A stretch of DNA of 64,000 nucleotides from Beroe forskalii (GCA_011033025.1 WFMF01000402.1:100893-164892), one strand, 5' to 3'; shown: positions 36,361 to 47,456, numbered from the stretch's first letter. The notes: generated from the sequence alone by a model not told the origin. Made by a program: numbers and translations.

Positions 36361-36777
36361 GTTATCATTGACATTAAGATAGGAATTATTAACTTCGACA
36401 TGTGATTTACTGCGTGGTTATTAGACAAATCTAAAGTCTTAATAACATTTCATCAAGCAACAGTGACTCGCCTTCTACAAATCTGACGATTGAGATTTAT
36501 TACAAGTTCAAGTACCCCACATAAATATTCTCAGCCTCCTATCTCATGTTACGTAATGTGTTTCATCTCCTACCACCTCATGTCATGTTACGTAATGTGT
36601 TCTATTCCTGCTGACCGGTGTTGTCAGCTGAATGTTTGACTTGAGTAGCCCTAAGATTTGCTGTCTTCCGCAGGTATTTCCTCCACCGCTATTTGAATTA
36701 TTATAATCAGCTCTCGTCTACTGTATAAAGTGGTGTGTGTGTCACTGTATACAACAGTATACAACTCTCTTTCTCTC
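36361..36777 (+). other. PARD3 intron 6, start
   Basis: Unique sequence with a short direct repeat (ATGTTACGTAATGTGTT near 36547 and 36587). Nothing else seen. Confidence 0.4.
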
Positions 36778-37915
36778 ATTGTTTACAGATTGTTGTCTGC
36801 ATCTTTAGTAGATTATATTGTTGATGTTTCTTGTTGGTGTCTGCATCTTTAGTAGATTTTATAGTTGATGTTTCTTGTTGTTGTTTGCATCTTTAGTAGA
36901 TTATATAGTTGATGTTTCTTGTTGGTGTCTGCATCTTTAGTAGATTTTATAGTTGATGTTTCTTGTTGTTGTTTGCATCTTTAGTAGATTATATAGTTGA
37001 TGTTTCTTGTTGGTGTTTGCATCTTTAGTAGATTTTATAGTTGATGTTTCTTGTTGTTGTTTGCATCTTTAGTAGATTATATAGTTGATGTTTCTTGTTG
37101 GTGTCTGCATCTTTAGTAGATTTTATAGTTGATGTTTCTTGTTGTTGTTTGCATCTTTATAGTTGATGTTTCTTGTTGGTGTTTGCATCTTTAGTATATT
37201 TTGTAGTTGATGTTTCTTGTTGGTGTCTGCATCTTTAGTAGATTATATAGTTGATGTTTCTTGTTGGTGTCTGCATCTTTAGTAGATTTTGGTGAATTGA
37301 GCGATCCGTCGAGGCCAGTATCGCGCCAGTATCACGCCAGTACCGCGCCAGTATCACGCCAGTACCGCGCCAGTATCAGGCCTACCTCACGCCGTCATCA
37401 CGCCGGTATCGCGCCAGTATCACGCCAGTAGCGCGCCAGTAGCACGCCAGTAGCGCGCCAGTAGCACGCCAGTAGCGCGCCAAAACGCCAGTATCCGCGT
37501 CGCGGCAGTATACAATTTGCCGCGTGATACTGGCGCGATACTGGCGTGCTACCACTGCTTCGGGCGCGCTACTGGCGTACTACTTTTTTTACTGGCGCGC
37601 TACTGGCGATACTGGCGCGATGGACTTTGGCGTGATACCGGCGCGATAACGGCGTGAGGTAGGCCTGATACTGGCGCGATACTGGCGTGGTACTGGCGCG
37701 GTACTGGCGTGGTACTGGCGCGATACTGGCCTCGACGGATCGCTCAATTAACCTAGATTTTATAGTTGATGTTTCTTGTTGGTGTCTGCATCTTTAGTAG
37801 ATTATTTAGTTGATGTTTCTTGTTGTTGTCTGCATCTTTAGTAGATGATGTAGTTGATGTTTCTTGTTGGTGTCTGCATCTTTAGTATATTTTATAGTTG
37901 GTGTTTCTTGTTCTT
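36778..37915. repeat. 44-bp minisatellite, split by a transposon
   Basis: About 15 units of 44 bp (GTTGATGTTTCTTGTTGGTG, TCTGCATCTTTAGTAGATTT, TATA): about 11.5 before and 3.5 after the insertion at 37291-37753. Each unit contains CATCTTTAG|TAG, an acceptor-like string, but the array does not touch an exon. Confidence 0.92.
37291..37753. mobile_element. hAT-like MITE / foldback element with 8-bp target duplication
   Basis: The ends GGTGAATTGAGCGATCCGTC and the inverse of GGTTAATTGAGCGATCCGTC flank arms made of repeated CGCGCCAGTATCACGCCAGT. The whole 463 bp forms one long hairpin. The 8-bp TAGATTTT is duplicated on both sides (37283-37290, 37754-37761), fitting hAT-type insertion. It landed in the 44-bp minisatellite. 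Confidence 0.88.
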
Positions 37916-38429
37916 TAGAAATACAGACGCATAACTTCGTGACCGAATATGTGATGTCTTTGTCCTTGTACCATTGTTCTGTCAACTTGTTACATCTTCT
38001 AGCATACATCTTGTTACAACTTGTTACATCTTTTAGCATTTCTGTCTACTTCGACTACTAGTAGCTTTTCTGTCAAGGTTCAATTTAATTTCAGATTCAT
38101 TTTCTGTACATAAGAATTTTAGAAGTAGTTTAAAAATCCCAAAGCTGTCACGAAATACAACGTTCACTATTGCACCATTCCCGTGCAGATTACTACCGTG
38201 CAATTATTTTAATAGTGTATCTGGTTGTGGTACAATACGCTAATCTAACACCACAGAAGTGATACTGTTGCACTAATTGCACTCGGCTGACTCCTCGTGC
38301 CAATTAGTATATTAATCAACACTCGGCTTCTCCTCGCACAATTAATGCAACAGTATCACTATGCGCCGTGAGATCAGTACTACATTGTTCTCCATTTACA
38401 CGTAAATACCACTGTTTACCCGCTCATTA

Positions 38430-39125
38430 TCCGTGGTATAATGTACATTACACATCTGTGTAACCACATTGCCTGTACGTGGTATAATGTACATTGCACA
38501 TCTGTGTACCCACATTGCCTGTACGTGGTATAATGTACATTACACATCTGTGTAACCACATTGCCTGTACGTGGTATAATGTACATTACACATCTGTGTA
38601 CCCACATTGCCTGCCTTACGGTATAATGTACATTATACATCTGTGTAACCACATTGCCTGTACGTGGTATAATGTACATTACACATCTGTGTAACCACAT
38701 TGCATGTACGTGGTATAATGTACATTACACATCTGTGTAACCACATTGCATGTACGTGGTATAATGTACATTACACATCTGTGTAACCACATTGCCTGTA
38801 CGTGGTATAATGTACATTACACATCTGTGTAACCACATTGCATGTACGTGGTGTAATGTACATTATACATCTGTGTAACCACATTGCCTGTACGTGGTAT
38901 AATGTACATTACACATCTGTGTAACCACATTGCATGTACGTGGTATAATGTACATTACACATCTGTGTAACCACATTGCATGTACGTGGTATAATGTACA
39001 TTACACATCTGTGTAACCACATTGCCTGTACGTGGTATAATGTACATTACACATCTGTGTAACCACATTGCCTGTACGTGGTATAATGTACATTACACAT
39101 CTGTGTAACCACATTGCCTGTACGT
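38430..39125. repeat. 46-bp minisatellite
   Basis: About 15 units of 46 bp (CACATTGCCTGTACGTGGTA, TAATGTACATTACACATCTG, TGTAAC). Variation is limited to CCT/CAT and AAC/ACC changes. It is intronic and ends about 320 bases before exon 7. Confidence 0.95.
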
Positions 39126-39444
39126 ATCAGTGTTGTTCGTCCTGTTGTTTATATTCAGACAGGACGTTAGTATATTATTTTAATAACGTACGTGATAATA
39201 ATTAATAGCGCAACTCTTGCACTATGCGAAAAATAAAGAAAAGCAGATCCTCCCTTTCTTGTCACAATAATCGACATCATTGTCAAATAAGTTACGTTAA
39301 CGTTTTGCACGAAATATACGCGGAGATCTTGTCATTGAAAATGAATGGCGACCCTCAACTCACATTTCGTGACGCTTGTCACACATGTAAGATTCTGAAT
39401 CCCTCAATGTGGATTGATTGAAAGTGAAATAATACCCACCGCAG

Positions 39445-39542
39445 TCTGATGGACGTGTACCAAGAAATGACGACTACAGCGCAAGTCAGACTCACTGTCC
39501 ATAGGCAGCCCCTGAGACCACTGCAGCAGACAGCAGTCCAAG
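39445..39542 (+). CDS. PARD3: PARD3 exon 7, PDZ1 (end)
   Basis: The first base completes the AG|T Ser codon. It then encodes LMDVYQEMTTTAQVRLTVHR and QPLRPLQQTAVQ. This supplies the last helix and strand of PDZ1. Acceptor CACCGCAG, donor CAAG|gtaagg, phase 1. Confidence 0.9.
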
Positions 39543-40379
39543 GTAAGGGAAGGGAAATGGAGCACCCGTAGTTCAGTGTGCAACACTTTCTTTCACCAGT
39601 ATATCAGCCGAGGAGTATTGTTCTGTAACCATTGATTTCCTCCCAGAATCCAGTCCTGATAATGTGGCGGAATGTTCATTGTTCTGTAACCATTGATTTC
39701 CTCCCAGAATCCAGTCCTGATAATGTGGCGGAATGTTCTTCGAAAACAAGAGGCATCTTCGAATTGACTCTTAATAAAGGTTAGTTTAGAATTGCTCTTC
39801 CCATTTAGAATCTGTACCATTTAGTAGCTGTGTAGTTGATAAGATGATGAATGTGTCGTATAAAAGTGCAATTTTGTTGTTTTTGGGGGCAACGTAATTT
39901 TTGTACATTTGCACCCAGTAAATCTGACTATGCACAAATATAAGTATGTACAAAAATGTACTTTTCGACCATAAAAATATGGTTTGAAGATTAAAATTTA
40001 TTTTAACTGCTCTACATTTTAACTGCCATATACAGACCTACGAATTTATTGACGTTTCTATATTCTTTGGTTCATGCTTGACTTAACTGAACAGTTGAAA
40101 ATTGAAATCTGACAACTCGTTTACGAGAAATAGTTATTATACCAAGTTACCTTACTTTCCGCAGTATTCTTGGTACATTTTGAGTTATGTCTTAGTGATG
40201 TGTTTGAAGAGTCAGTCTTTTGGAACAAATTCGAGCAGACTGGAGGTTTTCCGACTTCTCCTAGAGGACCACTATAGGCGACCACTAGAGGACCACTAGA
40301 GGACCACTAGTGGACCACTAGAGGACCACTATAGGAGAGCACTATAGGACCACTATAGGAGACAAACAATTCATGCGCG
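39543..40379 (+). other. PARD3 intron 7, start
   Basis: A 61-bp direct duplication (TTCTGTAACCATTGATTTCC onward; 39617 and 39678), then AT-rich DNA. From 40260 to 40350 lies an irregular GACCACTAGAG / GACCACTATAG repeat. Confidence 0.6.
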
Positions 40380-41290
40380 AAAAAGTGTCAGGATTGTAAG
40401 CATATATTACCTGAGCCCAGAGTTAGGCCTGGATTGACTTTAAAATGATATATGATGTCTAAGAGGCATTGAATCGATAGTCTTGATAGGTTTTTAGTGT
40501 CAGGTTGCCATCATGGTGATTGGTGCGGCCACATAGCCGCAAAGCCGCCTATTTTCATACACGTTTATGCAAATATTTTGGGCGTTTTAAAACTTTTAAA
40601 ACTATCGTTGCAAGGCCTCTGTAACATATTCACATCAGAAAGTCAAATTTCAAGACTAACTCTGGCTTCAAGTATATGCTTACAATCTTGACACTTTTGT
40701 TCCATCTTCGACGAAAGATCATGTGGGACAAATAGAGTCAGTCTTTCGCCGATTTTGGAACAGAAATGGAACAAAATCGGAACAAAAGTGTCAGGATTGT
40801 AAGCATATTACCTGAGGCCAGAGTTAGGCCTAGATTAACTTTTTGATGATACAAATATGAGGGGCATTGAATCGATAGTTTGATAGGTTGTTAGGGGTCA
40901 GGTTGCCACCATGGTGCCGCCACATATATACTTACAATCCTGACACTTTTCGCGTATGCTTTAATCCTGACACTTTTGTTCCATTTTTCAAATACACTTT
41001 GTTCCACTTTCTGAGGCGATTGTATCATTAAATACACTTTCTAGAACTATCTTGCAACAATTTGAGTACCTATGACCTCCGTTGGACCGTCAGAAACGCC
41101 CAAAAAACTGGCATAAACGTGTATGAAAATACGCGGCTAAGTGGCGGCACCATAATGGCAACTTGACCCTAACAACCTATCAAAACTATCGATTCAATGC
41201 TTCTAAGACATATCTATATCATCATTAAGTCAACCCGGGCCTAAATCTGGCCTCAGGTAATTTGCTTACAATCCTGACACTTTTGTTCCA
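40380..41290. mobile_element. Foldback element with ~250-bp inverted arms
   Basis: The left arm begins AAAGTGTCAGGATTGTAAGC (from 40384) and includes TTGAATCGATAG and GGTTGCCATCATGGTG. The right arm (about 41040-41285) is its inverse and ends GCTTACAATCCTGACACTTT. A third partial copy lies between (about 40780-40960). No ORF. The class is not determined. Confidence 0.7.
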
Positions 41291-41551
41291 TTTTCGGCGA
41301 AAGATCATGTGGACAATTATGTCGGGTCATATTTGTAACGCGCGAAAACATTCTTGTGACTCGAATTTTCACAGTAATCGTTTTGTTATCTCTGCGCGCC
41401 CTGCGCGTGCGCCCAGCGCGTCAGCTGTGTTATCTTATCTATCGCCTGTTAATTTGAATTTATGATAATCAATTTGTTAAACAAGATGTTACTCAACGTA
41501 TGATTGCAAGTTTTTACCACATGATACCATTTCTTTAAGCTACCATAGTGG

Positions 41552-41558
41552 TATATAA
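41552..41558 (+). promoter_or_regulatory. TATA box of U6 gene
   Basis: TATATAA at -29 to -23 of the U6 5' end, the position used by snRNA-type (type 3) RNA polymerase III promoters. An upstream PSE is expected around -65 to -45, but its sequence cannot be recognised without lineage data. Confidence 0.65.
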
Positions 41559-41580
41559 CCGGATAAGATTCTAATCACTT

Positions 41581-41597
41581 GTCCACCTTCGGGTGGG

Positions 41598-41636
<39 letters not shown>

Positions 41637-41687
41637 GGCCCCTGCGCAAGGATGACACGCAAATTCGTGAAGCGTTCCAAATTTTTT
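41581..41687 (+). ncRNA. U6: U6 spliceosomal snRNA
   Basis: It starts with a 5' stem-loop (GTCCACC-TTCG-GGTGGGC). The invariant U6 core follows: ATACTAAAATTGGAACGATA, the ACAGAG box, AGCATGGCCCC and TGACACGCAAATTCGTGAAG, ending with a T6 Pol III terminator (41682-41687). The core matches animal U6 with no damaging change visible. With an upstream TATA box it looks like an intact gene rather than a pseudogene. It lies in PARD3 intron 7 on the same strand. U6 forms the catalytic centre of the spliceosome with U2. Confidence 0.96.
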
Positions 41688-41855
41688 CCCCACTCGTACT
41701 TTATCTTATCCCACCTTTTGTACAATGATATTTCCTTTTTTTATGTCAAATTTTATGATTTTAATTTCAAATGACATACACTGGGTCGGTGGTTCGAGCC
41801 TCGTCGGATCCAAATTTTAGGACTGGAATGTAAACTATGACTTTGCGTACTTCAG

Positions 41856-41998
41856 GTCAGAAGGGGTTGGGATTCACCATTGCAACCCGAGAATACACGG
41901 CCTGTGAAGGCTACAGTCCCTTGTTCGTGAAGACTGTGCACCGACATGGGGCAGCAGCCACTGACGGCAGGATGAAATCCAACGATGTCTTGCTCAAG
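41856..41998 (+). CDS. PARD3: PARD3 exon 8, PDZ2 (first part)
   Basis: After ACTTCAG it encodes QKGLGFTIATREYTACEGYS, PLFVKTVHRHGAAATDGRMK, SNDVLLK. GLGFTI is the ligand-binding loop of PDZ2, and GAAxxDGRxKxxDxLL is the hallmark that follows. In other species PDZ2 binds phosphoinositides. Donor AAG|gtaatg, phase 0. Confidence 0.95.
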
Positions 41999-42156
41999 GT
42001 AATGGAATGGTTTTTCATGCGTTATTTTGACTATAGTTTTCTAAATCTTGGCTATAGCCATATTTGTCAGATGTGTTTGACCAGTATTGAAGTATTTACC
42101 TTCCTGAAAATTGGCTTTATCGCCCCTACATTATGTATGAATTCTGTGCCCCTCAG

Positions 42157-42492
42157 GTGAATGGTAAGAGTGTGGTGGGTATGCCTCAGCAAGCCGTGGT
42201 CGCTATGATGAGGGAACTCAAGGGCCAAGTGACCCTCACCCTCCAACGTACCTCGTCTGACCTCCCGCCTGAATCAGACCCGGCTCCACCCATGGCCTCC
42301 TCGACCCCCACCGGCCCACCAACTTCCACCAGAGCCAGACTGGCTCTGGACATCCCCCTGGTGACGCCTGAAGGGCGACCTGTGGGACTAGGGATCAGTG
42401 TGAAGGGGAAGAGTATGAGTATCAAGGGGGAGCCCAGGAAGGATCACGGAATTTTCATCAAAAGCATCCTCAAGGGTGGTGCAGCTGATTTG
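42157..42492 (+). CDS. PARD3: PARD3 exon 9, PDZ2 end, linker, PDZ3 start
   Basis: It encodes VNGKSVVGMPQQAVVAMMRE to LTLQR (end of PDZ2) and a Pro/Ser/Thr-rich linker of about 35 residues. PDZ3 then opens with LALDIPLVTPEGRPVGLGIS and GIFIKSILKGGAADL. Acceptor CCCCTCAG, donor TTG|gtgagt, phase 0. Confidence 0.95.
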
Positions 42493-42663
42493 GTGAGTCT
42501 CTGTTTCAAAACTCAGTATTGTCTTCTTTTGTTGAAACTAGCATCGTGTTATATCATCACTTTTCCTTGTCAAACAAGAATGATCCTTAGTGTCACTATC
42601 ATCAATTAGTGCTGTGTAAAAGAGACATGCCCGTACCTGGCTTCATTACCCACTCCCTATCAG

Positions 42664-42851
42664 GATGGAAGGCTGAGGGCAGATGACCAGCTGTTAGGTG
42701 TAGACAACCAGACACTCAAGGGCCACCCCAACAAGGAAGCGATGGCTATCCTCAAGAAATCCCTCGAGCAGGCAGGGAAGATGACGAGCTTGAACCTGGT
42801 CATTGCTAGGAAGGATGGTCACAACCTCTCTGCGGAGAGCAGGACTTCAAA
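42664..42851 (+). CDS. PARD3: PARD3 exon 10, PDZ3 (end)
   Basis: It encodes DGRLRADDQLLGVDNQTLKG, HPNKEAMAILKKSLEQ and SLNLVIARK, completing PDZ3. The exon junction right before DGRLR is at the same place in the fold as the intron before DGRMK-type segments in related PDZ genes. Acceptor CTATCAG, donor TCAAA|gtgagt, phase 2. Confidence 0.95.
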
Positions 42852-42995
42852 GTGAGTTTCCCAGATCTAACCGCAGTAATTCTCGCAGTTTCTTCAGTAG
42901 TAGTAAATTTTGACACTTTGGTGGATTATGAGAAATTACCACCACCACAATATAAATAACTTTTTCTGGATTGAGACATGACACGAGTATGTCAG

Positions 42996-43131
42996 GCCGT
43001 ACAGTTCGTTCAAGGGAAGCAATCACAACCTGATGCAGCAGAACGCCTCGCTGTCTGCTGACCCTAACAAGTACCGAGCTCTCTCACTCTCCTCACCCAA
43101 CCTGGGAAGGAAGAAGAAACACCAGGGAGAG
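42996..43131 (+). CDS. PARD3: PARD3 exon 11
   Basis: It encodes PYSSFKGSNHNLMQQNASLS, ADPNKYRALSLSSPNLGRKK, KHQGE: a Ser-rich, basic, probably disordered segment after PDZ3. Acceptor TATGTCAG, donor GAGAG|gtaact, phase 0. Confidence 0.88.
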
Positions 43132-43261
43132 GTAACTCGTAATTGGAGACATCTCAACGATGGTCTTGATAGCTGATCTACATTCTTATATTTCACTTGA
43201 TAAATCATAAGGCGATAAATTTTGTCTTATTCATCGACCAGTACAACCAAGTGCCCCTCAG

Positions 43262-43448
43262 TTCGACGGGAGTCGTGGCGTGGCGTTCAGTGAGCATATC
43301 CAGAGCATCCCTGTGGCGGGTGACGTGCTCGAGTCCGACGAGGACGTGGTGTTTGTCGGCCACCTCGGGGAACAGCTCGACCCTTTCAACAGGGAGAGTC
43401 TCTTCAGGAAGAGCATGAAGAAGATAGACCACGCGCCCATCACTGCAG
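43262..43448 (+). CDS. PARD3: PARD3 exon 12, aPKC-binding-like segment
   Basis: The acceptor TGCCCCTCAG at 43261 gives phase 0. An earlier AG at 43241 would put the exon out of frame. It encodes FDGSRGVAFSEHIQSIP, then DEDVVFVGHLGEQL, then DPFNRESLFRKSMKKIDHA. The last part aligns with the conserved PAR-3 segment FxRxxFGRQSMSEK, which binds aPKC and is phosphorylated on its Ser. The donor GCAG|gtgggc (phase 1) starts a small tandem array. Confidence 0.9.
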
Positions 43449-43712
43449 GTGGGCAACTGCCATCTTACGCATAGTACACGACATTAACTTTAAGGTATAC
43501 CTGCAGGTGTTATAACTGCCATCTTACGCATAGTACACGACATTAAGGTATACCTGCAGGTGTTATAACTGCCATCTTACGCATAGTACACGACATTAAG
43601 GTATACCTGCAGGTCAGGTGTTATAACTGCCATCTTACGCATAGTACACGACATTAAGGTATACCTGCAGGTGTTATAACTGCCATCTTACGCGTAGTAC
43701 ACGACATTAAGG
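43443..43712 (+). repeat. ~53-bp minisatellite at the 5' splice site of PARD3 exon 12
   Basis: Five units begin CTGCAGGTG (43444, 43501, 43554, 43608, 43667), each followed by AACTGCCATCTTACGCATAG and TACACGACATTAAGGTATAC. The first CTGCAG|GTG is the real exon end and donor, so the donor is repeated with about 6-7 exonic bases. Degraded copies recur at about 54480-54720 and a clean one at 58515. Confidence 0.88.
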
Positions 43713-43968
43713 TATCTTTAACTGCGATCAGTCTTGCGCATATCATTATACGTGTAGATACGGATCGGTAGAAACTAGAAGTAGAACTGCATTGGGATCG
43801 GAGGGCTCGATAAAGTAAAATGCGGTCAAATTTACTGCTCTCGCGTCAATCTTTCATATTTCTATTTTCTATCAAGACCAAAACTGGGCGTGTTCGTGAA
43901 GCCCTGCACACATAAGCGTTATCACTAATAACTATAAGTGTCTGATATCACCTCATTAACTCGATATT

Positions 43969-44121
43969 ATATCACCACCAAAACCGTTGGACGGTTGGTC
44001 TAGTAACCCCCCGCTGGTTTGGATGTGATCAGCCCATTTTGTCTCTTTTCAGATTCCGTTGTCACATCCAAACCCGCGGGGGGTTACTAGACCAACCGTC
44101 CAACGGTTTTGGTGGTGATAT
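43969..44121. mobile_element. Short hairpin MITE
   Basis: Two ~60-bp arms (ATATCACCACCAAAACCGTT onward, and the inverse) surround a ~33-bp loop and are nearly perfect complements. It is absent from the second copy of this locus (58838), which supports insertion or haplotype difference. Confidence 0.85.
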
Positions 44122-44581
44122 CTTGACAGATGTACGTAATTTGAACTCATGTTACTTGGGGGCGGGGCCAAGTCCAATTTTGTCCAATTATGTCCAAGGT
44201 TAACCTGATTTTTAGGAATTGGACAAAAAATCATTGGACAAAATTGGACAAAATTAGACAAAATTGGACATATTTTTAAAAAAATCCCGGATACTAAATT
44301 TCACTCACTTGTGGTGTTTTGAGTTCCACAAAGTCCACAATGAAATTTTACTCTAGCTCTATGTCACAATAAAGGGCAGTCTTGTCAGATTTTAGGGACA
44401 AAACGGAAACGTATGTATTTGGGCACACTGGAAGAACGCCAACTGGCAATGCCTGTTACCTTTCGCCAGAGGTAAGAGTGTTTTTTTAACACTCGAGTGT
44501 CCTAGTAGAGTTCGAAAGGCACATGAAGAGAATGTTTCTAAGCACTCGTGAAGTAGAGTTCGAAAAGCACCTTTCATGCCC

Positions 44582-44977
44582 CAGGGCCGTAGCCAGGATT
44601 TTTTCCGGGAGGGCCCTTGCGCCGCGAGCGAAGCCAAGCTGCGGCAGGGGGTCTGGGGGCGCAGCCCCATCGGGCTCAGGGGCGGAGCCCCGGTAAATTC
44701 TAGGGAAATTATGGGTGCTGTAGGATGATTTTTGGCAATAAAGAAATGTACAGGACGATATTTGTCAAAATCAGAGCATTGAAAAGTATACAATCAACTA
44801 TAAGCGAACTATAACAGTCAGAATAAGATTAAACTGCCACTATTTAACCAAGCCAAAGTATGTAATTATGATTATCAGTCAAAGAACTTTTATTCTAACT
44901 ATTTTTTTGAAATGGTACCCATTCTTCCGAGGGGGGCTGCAGCCCCCCTAGCCCCCCCCCCTCTGTCTACGGGCCTG
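44582..44977. mobile_element. hAT-like MITE with 8-bp target duplication
   Basis: It begins CAGGGCCGTAGCCAGG and ends with the imperfect inverse (CTGTCTACGGGCCTG). TCATGCCC is duplicated on each side (44574-44581, 44978-44985). CAGGG ends and 8-bp duplications are typical of hAT. The inside is G/C-rich near both ends (GGGGGCGCAGCCCC, GGGGGGCTGCAGCCCCCC) with an AT-rich centre. Confidence 0.88.
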
Positions 44978-45419
44978 TCATGCCCCCGACAAGCCTTCTG
45001 AACCGGTACTCAATTCTTTTCAGGAGCTAGCTAGTATTTTGGAATTAAACCTTCATTCATTATTTCGTTGTTTGTTAAATCGTTACTTGAACAGATGCTA
45101 TGTCAGATATGGCCTAGACGGTTTAGTATTATCATGGACGCTAACTAAGCTTACCAGGTCCCATCTGTTCTTGTCCATACTTTCGGCATTTATAGTCTCC
45201 TGACTTTAAGGCCATTTTACGTAAGCGTTATGCAATGATGATTTGATATTGAGTTAGAGATCGTTGGTCCAGTCCCGGGTCCCCGGCTAAATATTTCATA
45301 CTTAATGGAAAGATGTGAGTGGAAATGGAAATGATTGCTGGATTACATTAAATTGCAGCATGGCGAGTGATGTATCAATGACATCATTCTGACGTATCAC
45401 TAACAATAACACCAGTCAC

Positions 45420-46730
45420 TTCAGTCTGACGTACAATGGCTTCAGTCTGTCTGACGTATCGCTGACATCAGTCTCTCAGTATGACGTTATCATATGGTTA
45501 TAGATGAATTACAGACACCAGTGTGACGTTACATGGAGCACAGACACCAGTCTGATTTTAGACGTATCAGTATCACTGACACCAGTCCTACATTTCACTG
45601 ACACCAGTCTGATGTATCTTGACACCAGTCTGGTGGATTGCTGACACCAGTCTGGTGGATTGCTGACACCAGTCTGGCGTATCTATATCATTGACACCAG
45701 TCTGATTTATCACTAACACCAGTCTAACAGATCATTGACAGTCTGACATACCACTGATTCCAGTCAGACGTATCATTGACACCAGTCTAAGTAAGACGTA
45801 TCATCGACACCAGTCTGAAGTAAGCCGTATAAATGACATCAGTCTGAAGTAAGACGTATCGCTGACACTAGTTTGAAGTTAGACGTATCACTGAAATCAG
45901 TCTGAAATAAGACGTGTCAATGATACTAGTCTGAAGTAAGACGTATCACCGACACCAATTTGACGTATCAATGCCACGAGTCTGACATATAATCAACAAC
46001 GGTCTGATGTATCGCTGACACCAGTCCGGAGTATCACTGACACCAGTATGATGTACCACTGACACCAGTCTTACGGATTGCTGACACCAATTTGACGAAT
46101 CACTGACGCCAGTCTGACATATCATCAACAACGGTCTGATGTATCGCTGACACCAGTCCGGAATATCTCTGACACCAGTCTGGCGTATCACTGACACCAG
46201 TCTGATTTAATATCACTAGCAGCAGTCTAACACATAATTGGCACCAGTCTGACATACCACTGATTCCAGTCAGATGTATCACCGACACCAGTCTGAATTA
46301 AGACGTATCACTGACACCAGTCTGAAGTAAGACGTATCGCTGACACCAGTCTGATGTAAGACGTCAATGCTTCAATGATACCTGTCTGAAGTTAGACGTA
46401 TCACCAACACCAGTCTGATGTATCACCAAGACCGGTCTGTTCACGTTAGACTTATCTGATATCACTGACACCAGTCTGACGTTAGATATATGAGTGTCAC
46501 CCGTCGGAAGTTAGACGTATCTCTGACACTAGTCTGATGTTAGGCGTATCACTGACACCAGTTTGAAGTTAGACGTATCACCGACACCAATGTGACGTAT
46601 CACTGACACCAGTCTGACTTATAACTGACACCAGTCTGACGTATTGCTGTCTCCAGTATGACATATTGCTGACACCAGTCTGACGTATCACCGACACCAG
46701 TCTGACGTTAGACGTTTCACTGACTAGGAA
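45420..46730. repeat. Degenerate GACACCAGTCTGACGTATCACT minisatellite
   Basis: Dozens of imperfect units of about 22-32 bp with the core CTGACACCAGTCTGA followed by variable (AGTAA)GACGTATCA. It is far more diverged than the other arrays and so probably older. Minus-strand frames here are by-products. Confidence 0.9.
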
Positions 46731-46734
46731 ACTG

Positions 46735-46950
46735 CTGGTAACTATTTAACCAAACAGTAACTGAAATACTGGTTGACCGGACTTTTTCCAACTGTAACCG
46801 AAACCGTAACCGCAACCGAATGTCTTTGATTAACTGATTAGGGCAAATGGGAGGTTAACGAATAACCGAACTGTAACCGAAAAACGGTTTAACTGGCCCT
46901 TTTGTCTAACCCTAACCGTCACCGGATTTATTGAAAAAAGTTTTAGGTAA
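46735..46950. repeat. AACCG-rich low-complexity tract
   Basis: Irregular repeats of (G/T)AACCG on both strands (GTAACCGAAACCGTAACCG). Not an exact tandem array. Confidence 0.7.
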
Positions 46951-47106
46951 CCGATCGTTTGCTATCACTGACACAATTCTGAAGTTAGACGTATCAGTGA
47001 TACCAATTACCAGTTTGAACTTTGCCGTATCACTGAAGCCAGGTTGAATTTTCACTGATGTGTCGTTGTCGGTGGATCATATGATTCTGTCGTTGTACTA
47101 AAAACA

Positions 47107-47456
47107 GGAACTGGTCGATTCAAGCCAAATAAAGCTGAAACAAGCGGAACAAACCGAAACCACCCCGAACCAACCCAAAAACTTCCCCAAATGTAGCCGA
47201 AATGATCCGAAATAGTGAATCAACCCGAAACAAGTGAATCAACCCGAGTCAACCCCCGCCCTAACCATAACCCGGGTTGATTTTGGTTGATTCGCTTACA
47301 GTTGAGGATTGTTTCGTTTGTTTCGGGTTGATTTGCTTGTTTCGGCTTGTTTCAGTTCATTTCGGGGAGGTTTTTGGATTATTTCGGGAGGTTTTTGGAT
47401 TGGTCTAAAAAGGCTTCGGGTTGTTCCGCTTGTTTCGGCTTGATTTGGCTAGTTCC
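47107..47456. mobile_element. Foldback element, AGGAACT...AAGCCGAAACAAGC arms
   Basis: The left arm (AGGAACTGGTCGATTCAAGC) and right arm (inverse, ending GATTTGGCTAGTTCCT) enclose repeated AACCCGAA / TTCGGGTT motifs. The whole tract folds back on itself. No ORF of substance. Confidence 0.65.

Noticed and set aside
43242-43261. Acceptor at 43241 as the start of PARD3 exon 12
   Set aside because: It would place the exon out of phase with exon 11; the acceptor at 43261 fits exactly.
45946-46288. Minus-strand ORFs with DxSDWCQ-type repeats
   Set aside because: By-product of the degenerate GACACCAGTCTGA minisatellite.
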